DNA from: an uncultured Bacteroides sp.
GTDB lineage: Bacteria > Bacteroidota > Bacteroidia > Bacteroidales > Bacteroidaceae
NCBI GenBank assembly: GCA_947574505.1
Contig: CANPJW010000032.1
Coordinates: forward strand, 1-32,511
Reading direction: 5' to 3'
DNA: 32,511 bases
Below the pieces are notes generated by a model. It was not told the origin of the DNA and searched no databases. It saw only the letters and a list, made by a program, of their open reading frames with translations. The translations under genes and the position numbers were made by a program. Below are positions 15,984-26,346 of the stretch, piece after piece. Numbering within the stretch: the stretch's first letter is position 1; the number at the start of each line of letters is the position of its first letter.

Positions 15984-18900
15984 ATGAAAAAGATTCTGAT
16001 ACTATCCGTCTGTCTGTTCGTTTGTTGCGTGCTTTCTGCCCAACAACGGATAAAAGTTGCATGCGTAGGAAACAGTATCACCTACGGAACCGGATTATCC
16101 GACCGTGCAACACAATCTTACCCCATACAGTTGCAGAAACTACTGGGAGAGCGATATGAAGTCGAAAATTTCGGGAAACCCGGTGCTACCCTGCTCAATC
16201 AGGGACACCGCCCCTATACCCGACAAGAAGAATATCAGAAAGCATTGGATTTTGCGGGAGACATTGTCGTCATTCATTTGGGAATCAATGATACTGACCC
16301 CCGCGACTGGGCAAACTACCGTGACTTCTTTGTGAAAGACTATTTGAGTCTGATTGATACCTTCCGCAAAGCTAATCCCGACGTGCGGATTATCATAGCG
16401 CGAATGACCCCGATTGCCGACCGCCATAACCGTTTTCTTTCGGGAACCCGTGACTGGCACGGCGAGATACAGACAGCCATCGAAACAGTAGCGCGTTATG
16501 CCGGTGTGCAATTGATAGATTTCCACAAACCGCTTTATCCATATCCTTTCTTGCTGCCGGATGCCGTTCATCCTACCGCCGAAGGGGCAGCCATCATGGC
16601 AAAAACAGTTTATTCGGCTATTACCGGAGATTATGGCGGCTTGAAATTATCCCCGCTTTATACGGATAATATGGTTCTCCAGCGTGATACCCCCTTGCTG
16701 ATACAGGGAACAGCCGACGCAGGAGAACAAGTAACAGTCTGCATAAACCGTCAGCAGTGGATTACAAAAACTACACCGGATGGGAAATGGTCAGTGAAAT
16801 TATCACCATTGAAAGCAGGCGGCCCTTATACGCTGGCAATCTCCACCCCTCAAAGAGCCTTGAAATACACTAACGTCCTGGCAGGAGAAGTCTGGCTATG
16901 CTCCGGTCAGTCGAACATGGAATTTATGTTGAGCCAAGCCACTACCGGCAAGAAAGACATTCCTCAAGCTGCCGACGAACAGTTGCGCCTGTATGACATG
17001 AAAGCCCGTTGGCGTACGGACGCGGTACAATGGGACGCTTCCGTCCTCGACTCCCTGAATCATCTTCAATATTATAAAGACACAGAATGGCAAACCTGTA
17101 CCCCCGACAATGCAGCCCGTTTCTCGGCGATAGCATTTTATTTCGGTCAGATGTTGCGGGATAGCTTGAAAGTTCCGGTAGGGTTGATATGCAATGCAAT
17201 CGGCGGTTCGCCTACCGAATCATGGATAGACCGGAATACGTTGGAATATCACTTCCCGGCTATATTGAAAGACTGGACACACAATGACTTTATACAAGAC
17301 TGGGTACGCGGACGCGCTGCATTAAACATCAAACAGTCGAAAGAGAAATTCCAACGCCACCCTTACGAACCTTGTTATTTGTACGAGTCAGGTATTCGTC
17401 CGTTAGCACAGTATCCAGTCAAAGGTGTGATTTGGTATCAGGGGGAATCGAACGCTCATAATTGCGAAGCGCATGAGAAACTTTTCAAACTCTTGATATG
17501 CAGTTGGCGTAAGAACTGGGAGAATGAGGAACTGCCGTTCTACTACGTTCAGCTCTCCAGTATAGCCCGTCCTTCCTGGCCGTGGTTCCGTGACAGTCAG
17601 CGCAGGATGATGAACGAAGTACCGAATACGGGTATGGCGGTATCTAGTGATAATGGCGACTCGTTAGACGTACACCCTAGAAATAAGAAACCGATTGGCG
17701 AACGTCTCGCTCGTTGGGCGTTGAATAGAACGTATGGCATGAACCATGTACTGCCATCCGGCCCGTTATTCCACCAAGCCGATTTCCGTGAAAATGCCGT
17801 ATATGTAACTTTCAATTACGGCAAAGGCTTAAAGAGTTCGGACGGTCATCCTTTGCGCACGTTTGAGGTCGCCGAGACAGACGGTATTTATTACCCTGCC
17901 GTTGCTGAGATAATAGACGGTCGGATAAAAGTATATAGTGAACAAGTAAAACATCCACGATATGTCCGCTACGGTTGGCAGCCTTTCACATGTGCAAATC
18001 TGGTGAATGAAGCAGGCCTGCCGGCTTCGACTTTCCGTGCGGAAGCACCCGAGCGGTTCATTACGGATATTCATTTGCAGAAAATGGAAGGGTTCCCCCA
18101 ATCGGAGAAAGGCTTCAAATTTGGCGTTTCCGCCTGCTACTCAGGAATCCTGAGCGGCAACCTGCTGATGGCGGGTGGTTGTAATTTTCCCGGTGTTCCT
18201 GCCAGTGATGGCGGAAAGAAGAAATTCTATCGGGGGATTTATACGGCAATGATAAATACCGATACGGTACTTGCCTGGCGTAAGGTAGGAGAGTTGCCTG
18301 TCGCTTCCGCTTACGGAGTTTCCGTGTCTTGTCCGGACGGTATCATCTGTATAGGGGGAACCGATGGAAAAGATGCGCTGACGTCCGTCTATAAAATCAG
18401 CTGGGGGAGAAACCCGAAGGCGGCAAAACAAGGGAAAGTCGTCATAGAAACTCTTCCTGCTTTGCCTTATGCGTTGGATAATATGTGTGGCACGTTGATA
18501 GGCGGGCAACTGTTCGTTGCAGGCGGCAACAGAAACGGCAAACCTTCCAACTCATTCCTTTGTCTCGACTTGGACAGGCTTGAGACTGGTTGGCAGGAGT
18601 TACCGGATTTTCCCGGAGATGCACGGACGCAAGCCGTCTGTGCCGGACAGCTTAAAGACGGTGAAACCCGTATCTTCCTATGGGGTGGATTCGCCGCTTC
18701 CACCGATGGCAAACCGGCAACACTTTCTACTGACGGCTATTGCTACTCATCCGCATCCCGGCAATGGACTCCCATAGCTACCCCGACAGGAAACGATGGT
18801 GAAACCCTCTCCTTGGGTGGTGGGACAGCTATCGCTATAAATGAAAATCTAATTCTCTGTACAGGCGGAGTGAATAAAGATATCTTCCTCACAGCTCTCC

Positions 18901-19130
18901 GACAGCCTCAAAAGGATTATCTTTTTCATCCAGCCGAATGGTACAAATTCAATGATCGTATATTAATATATAATATCAATCAAAACACATGGCAGGAAAT
19001 CGCCCGTACCCCGCAAACAGCCCGTGCCGGAGCGGCGTTGACAGGATGGGATGAAACTTATTACAACATAAACGGAGAATTGAAGCCGGGTGTCCGCACC
19101 CCCGAAATAATCAGAATAACAGTCGAATAA
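15984..19130 (+). CDS. Fusion protein: SGNH esterase + sialate O-acetylesterase (NanS) + NanM-like mutarotase
   Basis: A 1048-residue exported protein (signal peptide 1-19, ending LSAQ) with three modules. Residues 23-215 are an SGNH hydrolase (GNSIT with S31, GIND 100-103, DAVHP with D193 and H196). Residues about 220-690 are a sialate O-acetylesterase (SASA) module (LCSGQSNM with S310, WYQGESNA 484-491, LDVHP with H564). Residues about 705-1048 match the cyclically permuted NanM/YjhT mutarotase family, with kelch-like blades (GVSACYSGILSGNLLMAGGC, AYGVSVSCPDGIICIGG). It should deacetylate released sialic acid and speed conversion of the alpha anomer. In other bacteria NanS and NanM are usually separate proteins. 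It starts 51 bp after the previous gene and ends the nanH unit. Confidence 0.88.
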   Translation: MKKILILSVCLFVCCVLSAQQRIKVACVGNSITYGTGLSDRATQSYPIQLQKLLGERYEVENFGKPGATLLNQGHRPYTRQEEYQKALDFAGDIVVIHLGINDTDPRDWANYRDFFVKDYLSLIDTFRKANPDVRIIIARMTPIADRHNRFLSGTRDWHGEIQTAIETVARYAGVQLIDFHKPLYPYPFLLPDAVHPTAEGAAIMAKTVYSAITGDYGGLKLSPLYTDNMVLQRDTPLLIQGTADAGEQVTVCINRQQWITKTTPDGKWSVKLSPLKAGGPYTLAISTPQRALKYTNVLAGEVWLCSGQSNMEFMLSQATTGKKDIPQAADEQLRLYDMKARWRTDAVQWDASVLDSLNHLQYYKDTEWQTCTPDNAARFSAIAFYFGQMLRDSLKVPVGLICNAIGGSPTESWIDRNTLEYHFPAILKDWTHNDFIQDWVRGRAALNIKQSKEKFQRHPYEPCYLYESGIRPLAQYPVKGVIWYQGESNAHNCEAHEKLFKLLICSWRKNWENEELPFYYVQLSSIARPSWPWFRDSQRRMMNEVPNTGMAVSSDNGDSLDVHPRNKKPIGERLARWALNRTYGMNHVLPSGPLFHQADFRENAVYVTFNYGKGLKSSDGHPLRTFEVAETDGIYYPAVAEIIDGRIKVYSEQVKHPRYVRYGWQPFTCANLVNEAGLPASTFRAEAPERFITDIHLQKMEGFPQSEKGFKFGVSACYSGILSGNLLMAGGCNFPGVPASDGGKKKFYRGIYTAMINTDTVLAWRKVGELPVASAYGVSVSCPDGIICIGGTDGKDALTSVYKISWGRNPKAAKQGKVVIETLPALPYALDNMCGTLIGGQLFVAGGNRNGKPSNSFLCLDLDRLETGWQELPDFPGDARTQAVCAGQLKDGETRIFLWGGFAASTDGKPATLSTDGYCYSSASRQWTPIATPTGNDGETLSLGGGTAIAINENLILCTGGVNKDIFLTALRQPQKDYLFHPAEWYKFNDRILIYNINQNTWQEIARTPQTARAGAALTGWDETYYNINGELKPGVRTPEIIRITVE

Positions 19131-19194
19131 TAAAAACAATGCCGCTTGTAATCTATATTTTGTTAAATTATCAGGGAAATTGGCGGAAAAATAA

Positions 19195-19202
19195 TATCTT
19201 TG
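19195..19202 (+). promoter_or_regulatory. -7 box of the beta-mannosidase/GH20 operon
   Basis: TATCTTTG fits the Bacteroides -7 consensus, 28 bp before the chosen ATG at 19230. No operator-like site of the nan type is seen upstream, so this unit may be controlled differently or simply read through from the nanH unit. Confidence 0.55.
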
Positions 19203-19229
19203 ACACCGTTAATATCTAATACTCCCACT

Positions 19230-21878
19230 ATGATGATTAATTTAACCGGAAAAAAAGCTCAAATAGCGTGTGGATTACTCTGCTGTTGCAGCATGGTCTA
19301 TGCCCAGAGCAATGATAATTCAGAAGTTCTAACTTTGCACACAGACTGGGAGTTTTCCCAAGTAGGGACAGAAGTATGGCGTACAGCCGTAGTGCCCGGC
19401 ACGGTACATCAGGACCTTATTCATCACAATCTCATCCCCAGTCCCTTCTACGGTACCAACGAACAGAAAATCCAATGGATAGAAAATGAAGACTGGGAAT
19501 ACAAGACGGCTTTCACAATCACCGCCGACCAACTGAAACGTGATGACGCCCAACTCACCTTTGAAGGACTCGATACCTACGCTGACGTCTACCTCAACGG
19601 AGCATTGCTATTAAAAGCCGACAACATGTTCGTCGGCTATACAATCCCCGTAAAAAAATACCTTCGTTCCGGAGAAAATCTCCTTCACATATATTTTCAT
19701 TCGCCCATCCGGCAGACATTGCCCCAATACGCTTCCAACGGATTCAACTATCCCGCCGACAACGACCATCACGAGAAACACCTGAGTGTATTCTCCCGCA
19801 AAGCCCCTTACAGCTACGGCTGGGACTGGGGAATCCGTATGGTGACCAGCGGCGTCTGGCGTCCGGTAACTATCCGCTTCTACGATGCCGCCTCCATCAG
19901 CGACTACCACGTGAAGCAATTATCTCTGACCGACCAGGTGGCGAAGCTATCCAATGAGCTGGAAATAAACAACATACTTCCCCATCCGCTTCAAGCAGAA
20001 ATAAAAATAAACACCTCGCTCGAAGGAGAACAGGAATCCGCCATGAGCCAAACAGTCATCCTGCAACCTGGAATCAACCACGTCTGTATCCCTACGGAAG
20101 TCGTCTCACCGGTACGCTGGATGCCGAACGGCTGGGGAGCTCCGACCTTATACGACTTCTCCGCTCAAATCATCACCGAAGGTAACATCGTTGCCGAACA
20201 ATCCCATAGAATTGGACTTCGCACCGTCCGCCTGGTGAACGAAAAGGACGCAGACGGAGAATCCTTCTATTTTGAAGTAAACGGTATCCCGATGTTTGCT
20301 AAGGGAGCCAATTATATACCTCAAGACGCACTATTGACGAATGTGACTACCGAACGCTATCAGACATTGTTCCGCGACATCAAGGAAGCGAACATGAACA
20401 TCGTCCGCGTATGGGGCGGCGGAACCTACGAAGACGACCGCTTTTACAATCTGGCAGACGAGAACGGGATATTGGTATGGCAGGACTTCATGTTTGCCTG
20501 CACCCCTTATCCGTCCGACCCCACCTTCCTGAAGAGGGTAGAGGCGGAAGCCTGCTACAATATCCGCCGTCTTCGCAACCATCCTTCGCTAGCCATGTGG
20601 TGCGGCAACAACGAAATACTCGAAGCCTTGAAATACTGGGGCTATCAGAAAAAATACACCCCAGAAATCTACCGGGAAATGATGACCGGCTACAACAAGC
20701 TTTTCCGCGAGTTGCTTCCCGCCAAAGTGAAAGAACTCGATGCAGACCGCTTCTATATTCACAGTTCCCCTTATCTTGCCAACTGGGGACGCCCCGAATC
20801 ATGGGGAATAGGGGATAGCCACAATTGGGGCGTCTGGTACGGAAAGAAACCCTTTGAATCCTTGGACACCGATTTGCCTCGTTTTATGAGTGAATTCGGC
20901 TTTCAGTCTTTCCCTGAAATGAAAACCATTGCCACATTCGCATCTCCCGAAGATTACGAAATCGAGTCGGAAGTGATGAATGCCCATCAGAAGAGCAGCA
21001 TTGGCAATGACTTGATTCGTACTTATATGGAACGTGATTACATCGTACCCGAGAAATTTGAGGATTTCGTTTACGTCGGACTTGTATTGCAAGGACAAGG
21101 CATACGTCACGGTCTGGAAGCCCACCGCCGCAACCGCCCCTATTGTATGGGTACATTATACTGGCAATTGAACGACAGTTGGCCTGTTGTTTCCTGGTCG
21201 GGCATTGACTATTATGGCAACTGGAAAGCCCTGCATTATCAGGCGAAACGAGCTTTCGCCCCTATTCATATCAACCCTATCCGGCAGAATGACAGCTTGT
21301 GCGTCTATCTTCTCTCAGACCGTCCCGATACAATGGAGAAGATGACATTGGAAATGAAGATAACAGACTTTGAAGGAAAAAAGTCAGGAAAAACGATACA
21401 ACTGAAATCCTTGTCTATTCCGGCAAATACTTCTCAATGCGTGTACAGGGCAAAGCCCGACGATTTGCTCTCTTTAATAGAGCGTAAATCTTCGGAAACG
21501 TCTCAATCTTCTGCGGAAAAACGGCTTTCGGAAGTATTCCGCCATTGCTTCATGCAACTGACCTTGAAAGACAAATCCGGTCATACGGTAGCCGAAACAG
21601 TCTACTTCTTTGAGAAGACCAAAGACCTGCTTCTGCCCGAAACGAACATCACCTGCAAGATGAAACAGACAGACGGCAAATGCGAACTGACACTTCTTTC
21701 TCCTGCTTTGGCAAAAGATGTCTTTATCGAAATACCTTTGCAGGGTGCCCGTTTTAGCGACAACTTCTTCGACCTTTTGCCTGGAGAGCGTAAAACGGTT
21801 GTCATCACTTCTCCCCAAATAAAGAAAGGGAAAGAGTTGCCATTGAAACTCAAGCATATTCGTGAAACCTATAATTAA
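19230..21878 (+). CDS. Beta-mannosidase, GH2 family
   Basis: A protein of about 882 residues with an export signal (LTGKKAQIACGLLCCCSMVYAQ region). It has the GH2 order: sugar-binding beta-sandwich, immunoglobulin-like domains, TIM barrel and C-terminal sandwiches. The acid/base Glu lies in WCGNNE (about residue 461) and the nucleophile Glu in MSEFGFQSFP (about residue 554), both in the beta-mannosidase form. It would remove the beta-linked mannose of the N-glycan core. The start was set at 19230 or 19233 because an upstream in-frame TTG at 19200 lies inside the -7 box. Two GH20 genes follow, the first after 36 bp, suggesting one operon that trims desialylated N-glycans. Confidence 0.88.
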   Translation: MMINLTGKKAQIACGLLCCCSMVYAQSNDNSEVLTLHTDWEFSQVGTEVWRTAVVPGTVHQDLIHHNLIPSPFYGTNEQKIQWIENEDWEYKTAFTITADQLKRDDAQLTFEGLDTYADVYLNGALLLKADNMFVGYTIPVKKYLRSGENLLHIYFHSPIRQTLPQYASNGFNYPADNDHHEKHLSVFSRKAPYSYGWDWGIRMVTSGVWRPVTIRFYDAASISDYHVKQLSLTDQVAKLSNELEINNILPHPLQAEIKINTSLEGEQESAMSQTVILQPGINHVCIPTEVVSPVRWMPNGWGAPTLYDFSAQIITEGNIVAEQSHRIGLRTVRLVNEKDADGESFYFEVNGIPMFAKGANYIPQDALLTNVTTERYQTLFRDIKEANMNIVRVWGGGTYEDDRFYNLADENGILVWQDFMFACTPYPSDPTFLKRVEAEACYNIRRLRNHPSLAMWCGNNEILEALKYWGYQKKYTPEIYREMMTGYNKLFRELLPAKVKELDADRFYIHSSPYLANWGRPESWGIGDSHNWGVWYGKKPFESLDTDLPRFMSEFGFQSFPEMKTIATFASPEDYEIESEVMNAHQKSSIGNDLIRTYMERDYIVPEKFEDFVYVGLVLQGQGIRHGLEAHRRNRPYCMGTLYWQLNDSWPVVSWSGIDYYGNWKALHYQAKRAFAPIHINPIRQNDSLCVYLLSDRPDTMEKMTLEMKITDFEGKKSGKTIQLKSLSIPANTSQCVYRAKPDDLLSLIERKSSETSQSSAEKRLSEVFRHCFMQLTLKDKSGHTVAETVYFFEKTKDLLLPETNITCKMKQTDGKCELTLLSPALAKDVFIEIPLQGARFSDNFFDLLPGERKTVVITSPQIKKGKELPLKLKHIRETYN

Positions 21879-21914
21879 ATATCTATTAGTAACTTAACAC
21901 TTAATTTTTAGTTT

Positions 21915-24239
21915 ATGAAACAATTCTTAAAACTAACTGGATGCCTGGCAGTGGCGGGACTTTTTGCTTCGTGCCAATCCGCGCAACAAGAAGCAGATTA
22001 TCAAATCATCCCCTTGCCACAGGAAATCGTTACAGCTCAGGGGGGGGCCTTCATCCTGAAGAGCGGAGTGAAAATCCTTTATCCGGAAGGTAACGAAAAG
22101 ATGCAACGCAATGCAAAGTTCCTGGCAGACTATCTGAAAACAGCTACAGGAAAAGACTTTGCCATCGAAGCCGGAACAGAAGGTAAGAACGCTATTGTAC
22201 TGGCATTGGGAGCGGAAGCCGAAAATCCCGAATCCTACCAGTTGAAAGTAGCAGGTGACGGAATCACTATCACCGGTCCTACGGAAGCCGGAGTATTCTA
22301 CGGAATCCAGTCTTTGCGCAAATCCTTGCCCGTTGCAGTGGGGGCGGATATAGCCTTGCCGGCAGTAGAGATAAAGGATGCTCCCCGTTTTTCTTATCGT
22401 GGCGCTCACTTCGACACCAGCCGCCATTTCTTTACCGTAGATGAAGTGAAGACATATATAGACATGATGGCTTTACACAATATGAACCGTTTCCACTGGC
22501 ATATTACTGAAGACCAGGGCTGGCGTTTGGAAATCAAGAAATACCCGAAACTGACGGAAATCGGTTCCAAGAGAACGGAGACAGTTATCGGACGCAACTC
22601 CGGCGAATATGACGGCAAACCTTACGGCGGTTTCTATACTCAGGAACAAGCGAAAGACATAGTAGCTTATGCGGCGGAACGTTATATCACGGTTATCCCC
22701 GAAATCGACCTGCCGGGACATATGCAGGCTGCTCTTGCCGCTTATCCGGAACTCGGATGTACAGGTGGCCCGTACGAAGTATGGAGACAATGGGGTGTAT
22801 CCGAAGACGTGCTCTGTGCCGGAAACGACCAGGTATTAAAATTCCTCGAAGACGTATATGCCGAACTGATTGAAATCTTCCCGTCGGAATATATCCATGT
22901 AGGTGGTGACGAATGTCCGAAAGTACGTTGGGAGAAATGTCCGAAATGCCAGGCACGTATCAAGGCGCTGGGGTTGAAATCGGATGATAAGCATAGCAAG
23001 GAAGAACGTTTGCAGAGTTTCGTTATTAACCATATTGAAAAATTCCTCAACGAACACGGACGTCAGATTATCGGTTGGGATGAAATCCTCGAAGGCGGGC
23101 TTGCACCGAACGCGACTGTCATGTCATGGCGTGGCGAAGGGGGGGGTATCGAAGCGGCCAAGCAGAAACATGATGTTATCATGACACCGAACACTTACTT
23201 GTATTTCGACTACTACCAGACAAAAGACACGGAGAACGAACCTCTCGGTATTGGTGGTTATCTGCCTCTTGAAAGAGTGTACAGCTATGAGCCCATGCCG
23301 GTTTCCCTCACTCCGGAAGAACAGAAATATATCAAAGGCGTGCAGGCTAACCTTTGGACTGAGTACATTCCTACTTTCTCTCATGCCCAGTATATGGTAT
23401 TGCCCCGTTGGGCTGCTTTGTCCGAAGTTCAGTGGTCGACTCCCGACAAGAAGAATTATGAAGACTTCCTGTCCCGTCTGCCACGCCTGATTAAGTGGTA
23501 CGATGCGGAAGGATACAATTATGCTAAACATGTATTCAACGTTACTGCCGAATACACTCCGAATCCGGCAGACGGTACGTTGGACATCACCTTGTCTACC
23601 ATTGACAATGCGCCTATCCACTACACTTTGGACGGTACGGAACCTACCGCTGCTTCTCCGCTTTATGAAAGCCCGTTGAAAATCAAGGAAAATGTGACTT
23701 TCTCTGCCATTGCTGCCCGTCCTACCGGAAACAGCCGTGTGGTTTCTGAAAAGATTAATTTCAGCAAGTCAAGTATGAAGCCGATTGTAGCTAACCAGCC
23801 TATCAATAAGCAATATATGTTCAAAGGCGAATTTACTTTGGTAGACGGCTTGAAAGGAAACGGCAATTACAAGACCGGCCGTTGGATTGCATTCTACAAG
23901 AACGATATGGATATGACTATCGACCTTCAGCAGCCAACCGAGATTTCGAGTGTTGCCATTTCTACTTGCGTGGAGAAGGGCGACTGGGTGTTTGATGCGA
24001 GAGGACTCTCCGTAGAAGTCTCGGACGATGGCAAGAACTTTACCAAAGTCGCTTCTGAGGAGTATCCTGTAATGAAAGAAAGCGATAAGAATGGTATCTA
24101 CGAACATAAACTGTCATTCAGTCCGGTAAAAACTCAATACGTGAAAGTGGTTGCCCTGTCTGAAAGTAAAATACCGGCATGGCATGGCGGAAAAGATAAT
24201 CCGGCATTCTTGTTTGTAGACGAAATCACGATAGATTAA
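21915..24239 (+). CDS. Beta-N-acetylhexosaminidase, GH20, lipoprotein
   Basis: A 774-residue lipoprotein; the lipobox LFASC gives lipidated C20. The GH20b domain spans about 30-150 and the GH20 barrel about 155-500, with WHITEDQGWRLEIKKYP and the catalytic pair D332-E333 in HVGGDE. A chitobiase/HEX C-terminal beta-domain (about 540-620, including YTLDGTEPTAASPLY) and an F5/8-type C (CBM32-like) domain (about 645-774) follow. It would release terminal beta-GlcNAc or GalNAc at the cell surface or periplasmic face. Its stop codon overlaps the next start by one base (TAATG), so translation of the two GH20 genes is probably coupled. Confidence 0.92.
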   Translation: MKQFLKLTGCLAVAGLFASCQSAQQEADYQIIPLPQEIVTAQGGAFILKSGVKILYPEGNEKMQRNAKFLADYLKTATGKDFAIEAGTEGKNAIVLALGAEAENPESYQLKVAGDGITITGPTEAGVFYGIQSLRKSLPVAVGADIALPAVEIKDAPRFSYRGAHFDTSRHFFTVDEVKTYIDMMALHNMNRFHWHITEDQGWRLEIKKYPKLTEIGSKRTETVIGRNSGEYDGKPYGGFYTQEQAKDIVAYAAERYITVIPEIDLPGHMQAALAAYPELGCTGGPYEVWRQWGVSEDVLCAGNDQVLKFLEDVYAELIEIFPSEYIHVGGDECPKVRWEKCPKCQARIKALGLKSDDKHSKEERLQSFVINHIEKFLNEHGRQIIGWDEILEGGLAPNATVMSWRGEGGGIEAAKQKHDVIMTPNTYLYFDYYQTKDTENEPLGIGGYLPLERVYSYEPMPVSLTPEEQKYIKGVQANLWTEYIPTFSHAQYMVLPRWAALSEVQWSTPDKKNYEDFLSRLPRLIKWYDAEGYNYAKHVFNVTAEYTPNPADGTLDITLSTIDNAPIHYTLDGTEPTAASPLYESPLKIKENVTFSAIAARPTGNSRVVSEKINFSKSSMKPIVANQPINKQYMFKGEFTLVDGLKGNGNYKTGRWIAFYKNDMDMTIDLQQPTEISSVAISTCVEKGDWVFDARGLSVEVSDDGKNFTKVASEEYPVMKESDKNGIYEHKLSFSPVKTQYVKVVALSESKIPAWHGGKDNPAFLFVDEITID

Positions 24240-26314
24240 TGAATATGAGAAATAGATACGCTAAAGTTTGTCTTTTCTTATGGGTATTGGGAATGTGCTT
24301 GACCGCACATTCCCTCAAAGCACAGTCCGTCATTCCTGTCCCGTTGAAAATGGAGCAGGGGACGGGCTCTTTTTTGCTTTCAGAGAAAACAAAACTTTAT
24401 ACAAACCTACAAGGCGGAGAAGCGCAGCTTCTGGAGAATTGCCTGCAAACATTGCCGGTTCATCTCAAGAAAGGGAAAAAGAAAGATACACAGAATGTAC
24501 TTTCTCTATTGATAACGGAAAAGAGCGGGCAGTTGCCCACTCCTGAAAGTTATACGCTGTCTGTCACACCGGAACGCATCCAAATTCAGGCAACTTCGGG
24601 GGCCGGACTCTTCTACGGGATTCAGACACTCCTGCAGCTATCGGTTTCTTCGGACACGGGCGTCATCACCGTCTCTGCCGTTGAAGTGCAGGACACGCCC
24701 CGTTTCGCTTATCGCGGATTGATGCTCGACGTATCCCGCCATTTCTTCACCAAGGAATTTGTGAAAAAACAGATAGACGCACTGGCATTCTATAAAATTA
24801 ACCGTCTGCATCTGCACCTCACGGATGCGGCAGGCTGGCGGATTGAAATCAAGAAATACCCTCTGTTGACAGAATTTGCAGCCTGGCGTACCGATGCCAA
24901 CTGGAAAAAGTGGTGGAATGGCGACCGCAAATACGTCCGTTTCGACGAACCCGGAGCTTCCGGCGGTTACTATACCCAGGATGATATCCGTGAAATCGTA
25001 GAATATGCCCGTCAGCATTTTATCACGGTTATTCCGGAGATTGAAATGCCTGCCCACTCGGAAGAAGTATTGTCAGCCTATCCGCAACTCTCTTGTGCAG
25101 GCGAGCCCTATAAGAATGCGGATTTCTGCGTCGGAAACGAAGAAACATTCACTTTTCTTGAGAATGTACTGACCGAGGTCCTCGAACTTTTCCCTTCCGA
25201 ATACATTCATATAGGCGGTGACGAAGCCGGTATGGCAGCGTGGAAAACCTGCCCGAAATGTCAGAAGAGAATGAAGGACGAACATCTCTCTCACGTAGAC
25301 GAACTGCAAAGCTACCTGATTCACCGGATAGAAAAGTTTCTGAACGCCCGCGGCCGTCGTTTGTTGGGCTGGGACGAGATACTTAAAGGTGGTCTGGCTC
25401 CTAATGCGACAGTCATGTCATGGCGTGGAGAAGAAGGAGGCATTGCTGCTGTTACTTCCGGTCATCGGGCTGTCATGACGCCGGGAAGTCACTGTTATTT
25501 GGATAGTTATCAGGATGCCCCGTACTCTCAGCCGGAAGCCATCGGCGGATACTTACCTTTGAAAAAGGTCTATGCTTACAATCCGGTTGCCGCTTCATTG
25601 TCGGCGGAACAGGCGAAACTTGTGTATGGTGCACAAGTTAACCTTTTTACAGAATATGTTCCGACTCCCGAGCATGTAGAGTATATGTTATATCCCCGCA
25701 CATTGGCGTTGGCGGAAGTTGCCTGGTCGGCTCCCGAACGTAAATCATGGCCGGACTTCCATGCCCGTGCTTTGAAAGCCGTATCGGATTTGCAGGCAAA
25801 AGGCTACCATCCTTTCGACCTTAAAAACGAAATCGGCAGTCGCCCGGAATCTACCAAAACTGCCGCTCACCTTGCTTTGGGAAAGAAAGTGATTTACAAC
25901 GCTCCGTACAGCCTCCACTATCCTGCTCAGGGAAACACCGCCTTGACGGACGGCATACGTGGCGATTGGACTTATGGTGACGGTTGTTGGCAAGGCTTTA
26001 TCAACGGCAAACGTCTGGATGTAACGATTGATATGGAAGCCGAAACTTCCATCCATTCCGTTACCGCAGCCTTTATGCAAGTGGTAGGCGCGGAAGTATT
26101 CCTGCCCGCATCTGTCACGATTTCTATTTCCGATGACGGAATTAACTTCACCGAGTTGAAACATCAAACCTTTGAAGTAACCAAAGAAGACCCTATTAAA
26201 TTCACGGACATCTCTTGGGTAGGAAACGCACAAGGAAGATATGTACGCTATCAGGCACAAGCCGGAAAAGAGTTCGGTGGTTGGATATTTACTGACGAGA
26301 TAATCGTGAAATAG
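24239..26314 (+). CDS. Beta-N-acetylhexosaminidase, GH20, with C-terminal F5/8-type domain
   Basis: A 691-residue exported enzyme with a signal peptide (about 1-28, ending SLKAQ). A GH20b domain precedes the GH20 barrel (about 152-500), with LHLHLTDAAGWRIEIKKYP and catalytic D328-E329 in HIGGDE. The barrel closely resembles that of the preceding 774-residue enzyme (shared IHIGGDE/IHVGGDE, CPKCQ, GWDEIL, NATVMSWRGE), which suggests a tandem duplication. This copy lacks the HEX C-terminal beta-domain; an F5/8-type C domain fills about 545-691. It is the last gene of the mannosidase operon and is followed by structured DNA and a bidirectional terminator. Confidence 0.92.
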   Translation: MNMRNRYAKVCLFLWVLGMCLTAHSLKAQSVIPVPLKMEQGTGSFLLSEKTKLYTNLQGGEAQLLENCLQTLPVHLKKGKKKDTQNVLSLLITEKSGQLPTPESYTLSVTPERIQIQATSGAGLFYGIQTLLQLSVSSDTGVITVSAVEVQDTPRFAYRGLMLDVSRHFFTKEFVKKQIDALAFYKINRLHLHLTDAAGWRIEIKKYPLLTEFAAWRTDANWKKWWNGDRKYVRFDEPGASGGYYTQDDIREIVEYARQHFITVIPEIEMPAHSEEVLSAYPQLSCAGEPYKNADFCVGNEETFTFLENVLTEVLELFPSEYIHIGGDEAGMAAWKTCPKCQKRMKDEHLSHVDELQSYLIHRIEKFLNARGRRLLGWDEILKGGLAPNATVMSWRGEEGGIAAVTSGHRAVMTPGSHCYLDSYQDAPYSQPEAIGGYLPLKKVYAYNPVAASLSAEQAKLVYGAQVNLFTEYVPTPEHVEYMLYPRTLALAEVAWSAPERKSWPDFHARALKAVSDLQAKGYHPFDLKNEIGSRPESTKTAAHLALGKKVIYNAPYSLHYPAQGNTALTDGIRGDWTYGDGCWQGFINGKRLDVTIDMEAETSIHSVTAAFMQVVGAEVFLPASVTISISDDGINFTELKHQTFEVTKEDPIKFTDISWVGNAQGRYVRYQAQAGKEFGGWIFTDEIIVK

Positions 26315-26346
26315 ACATCCGGGCATGGGTTTCGTACTACCTTAAT

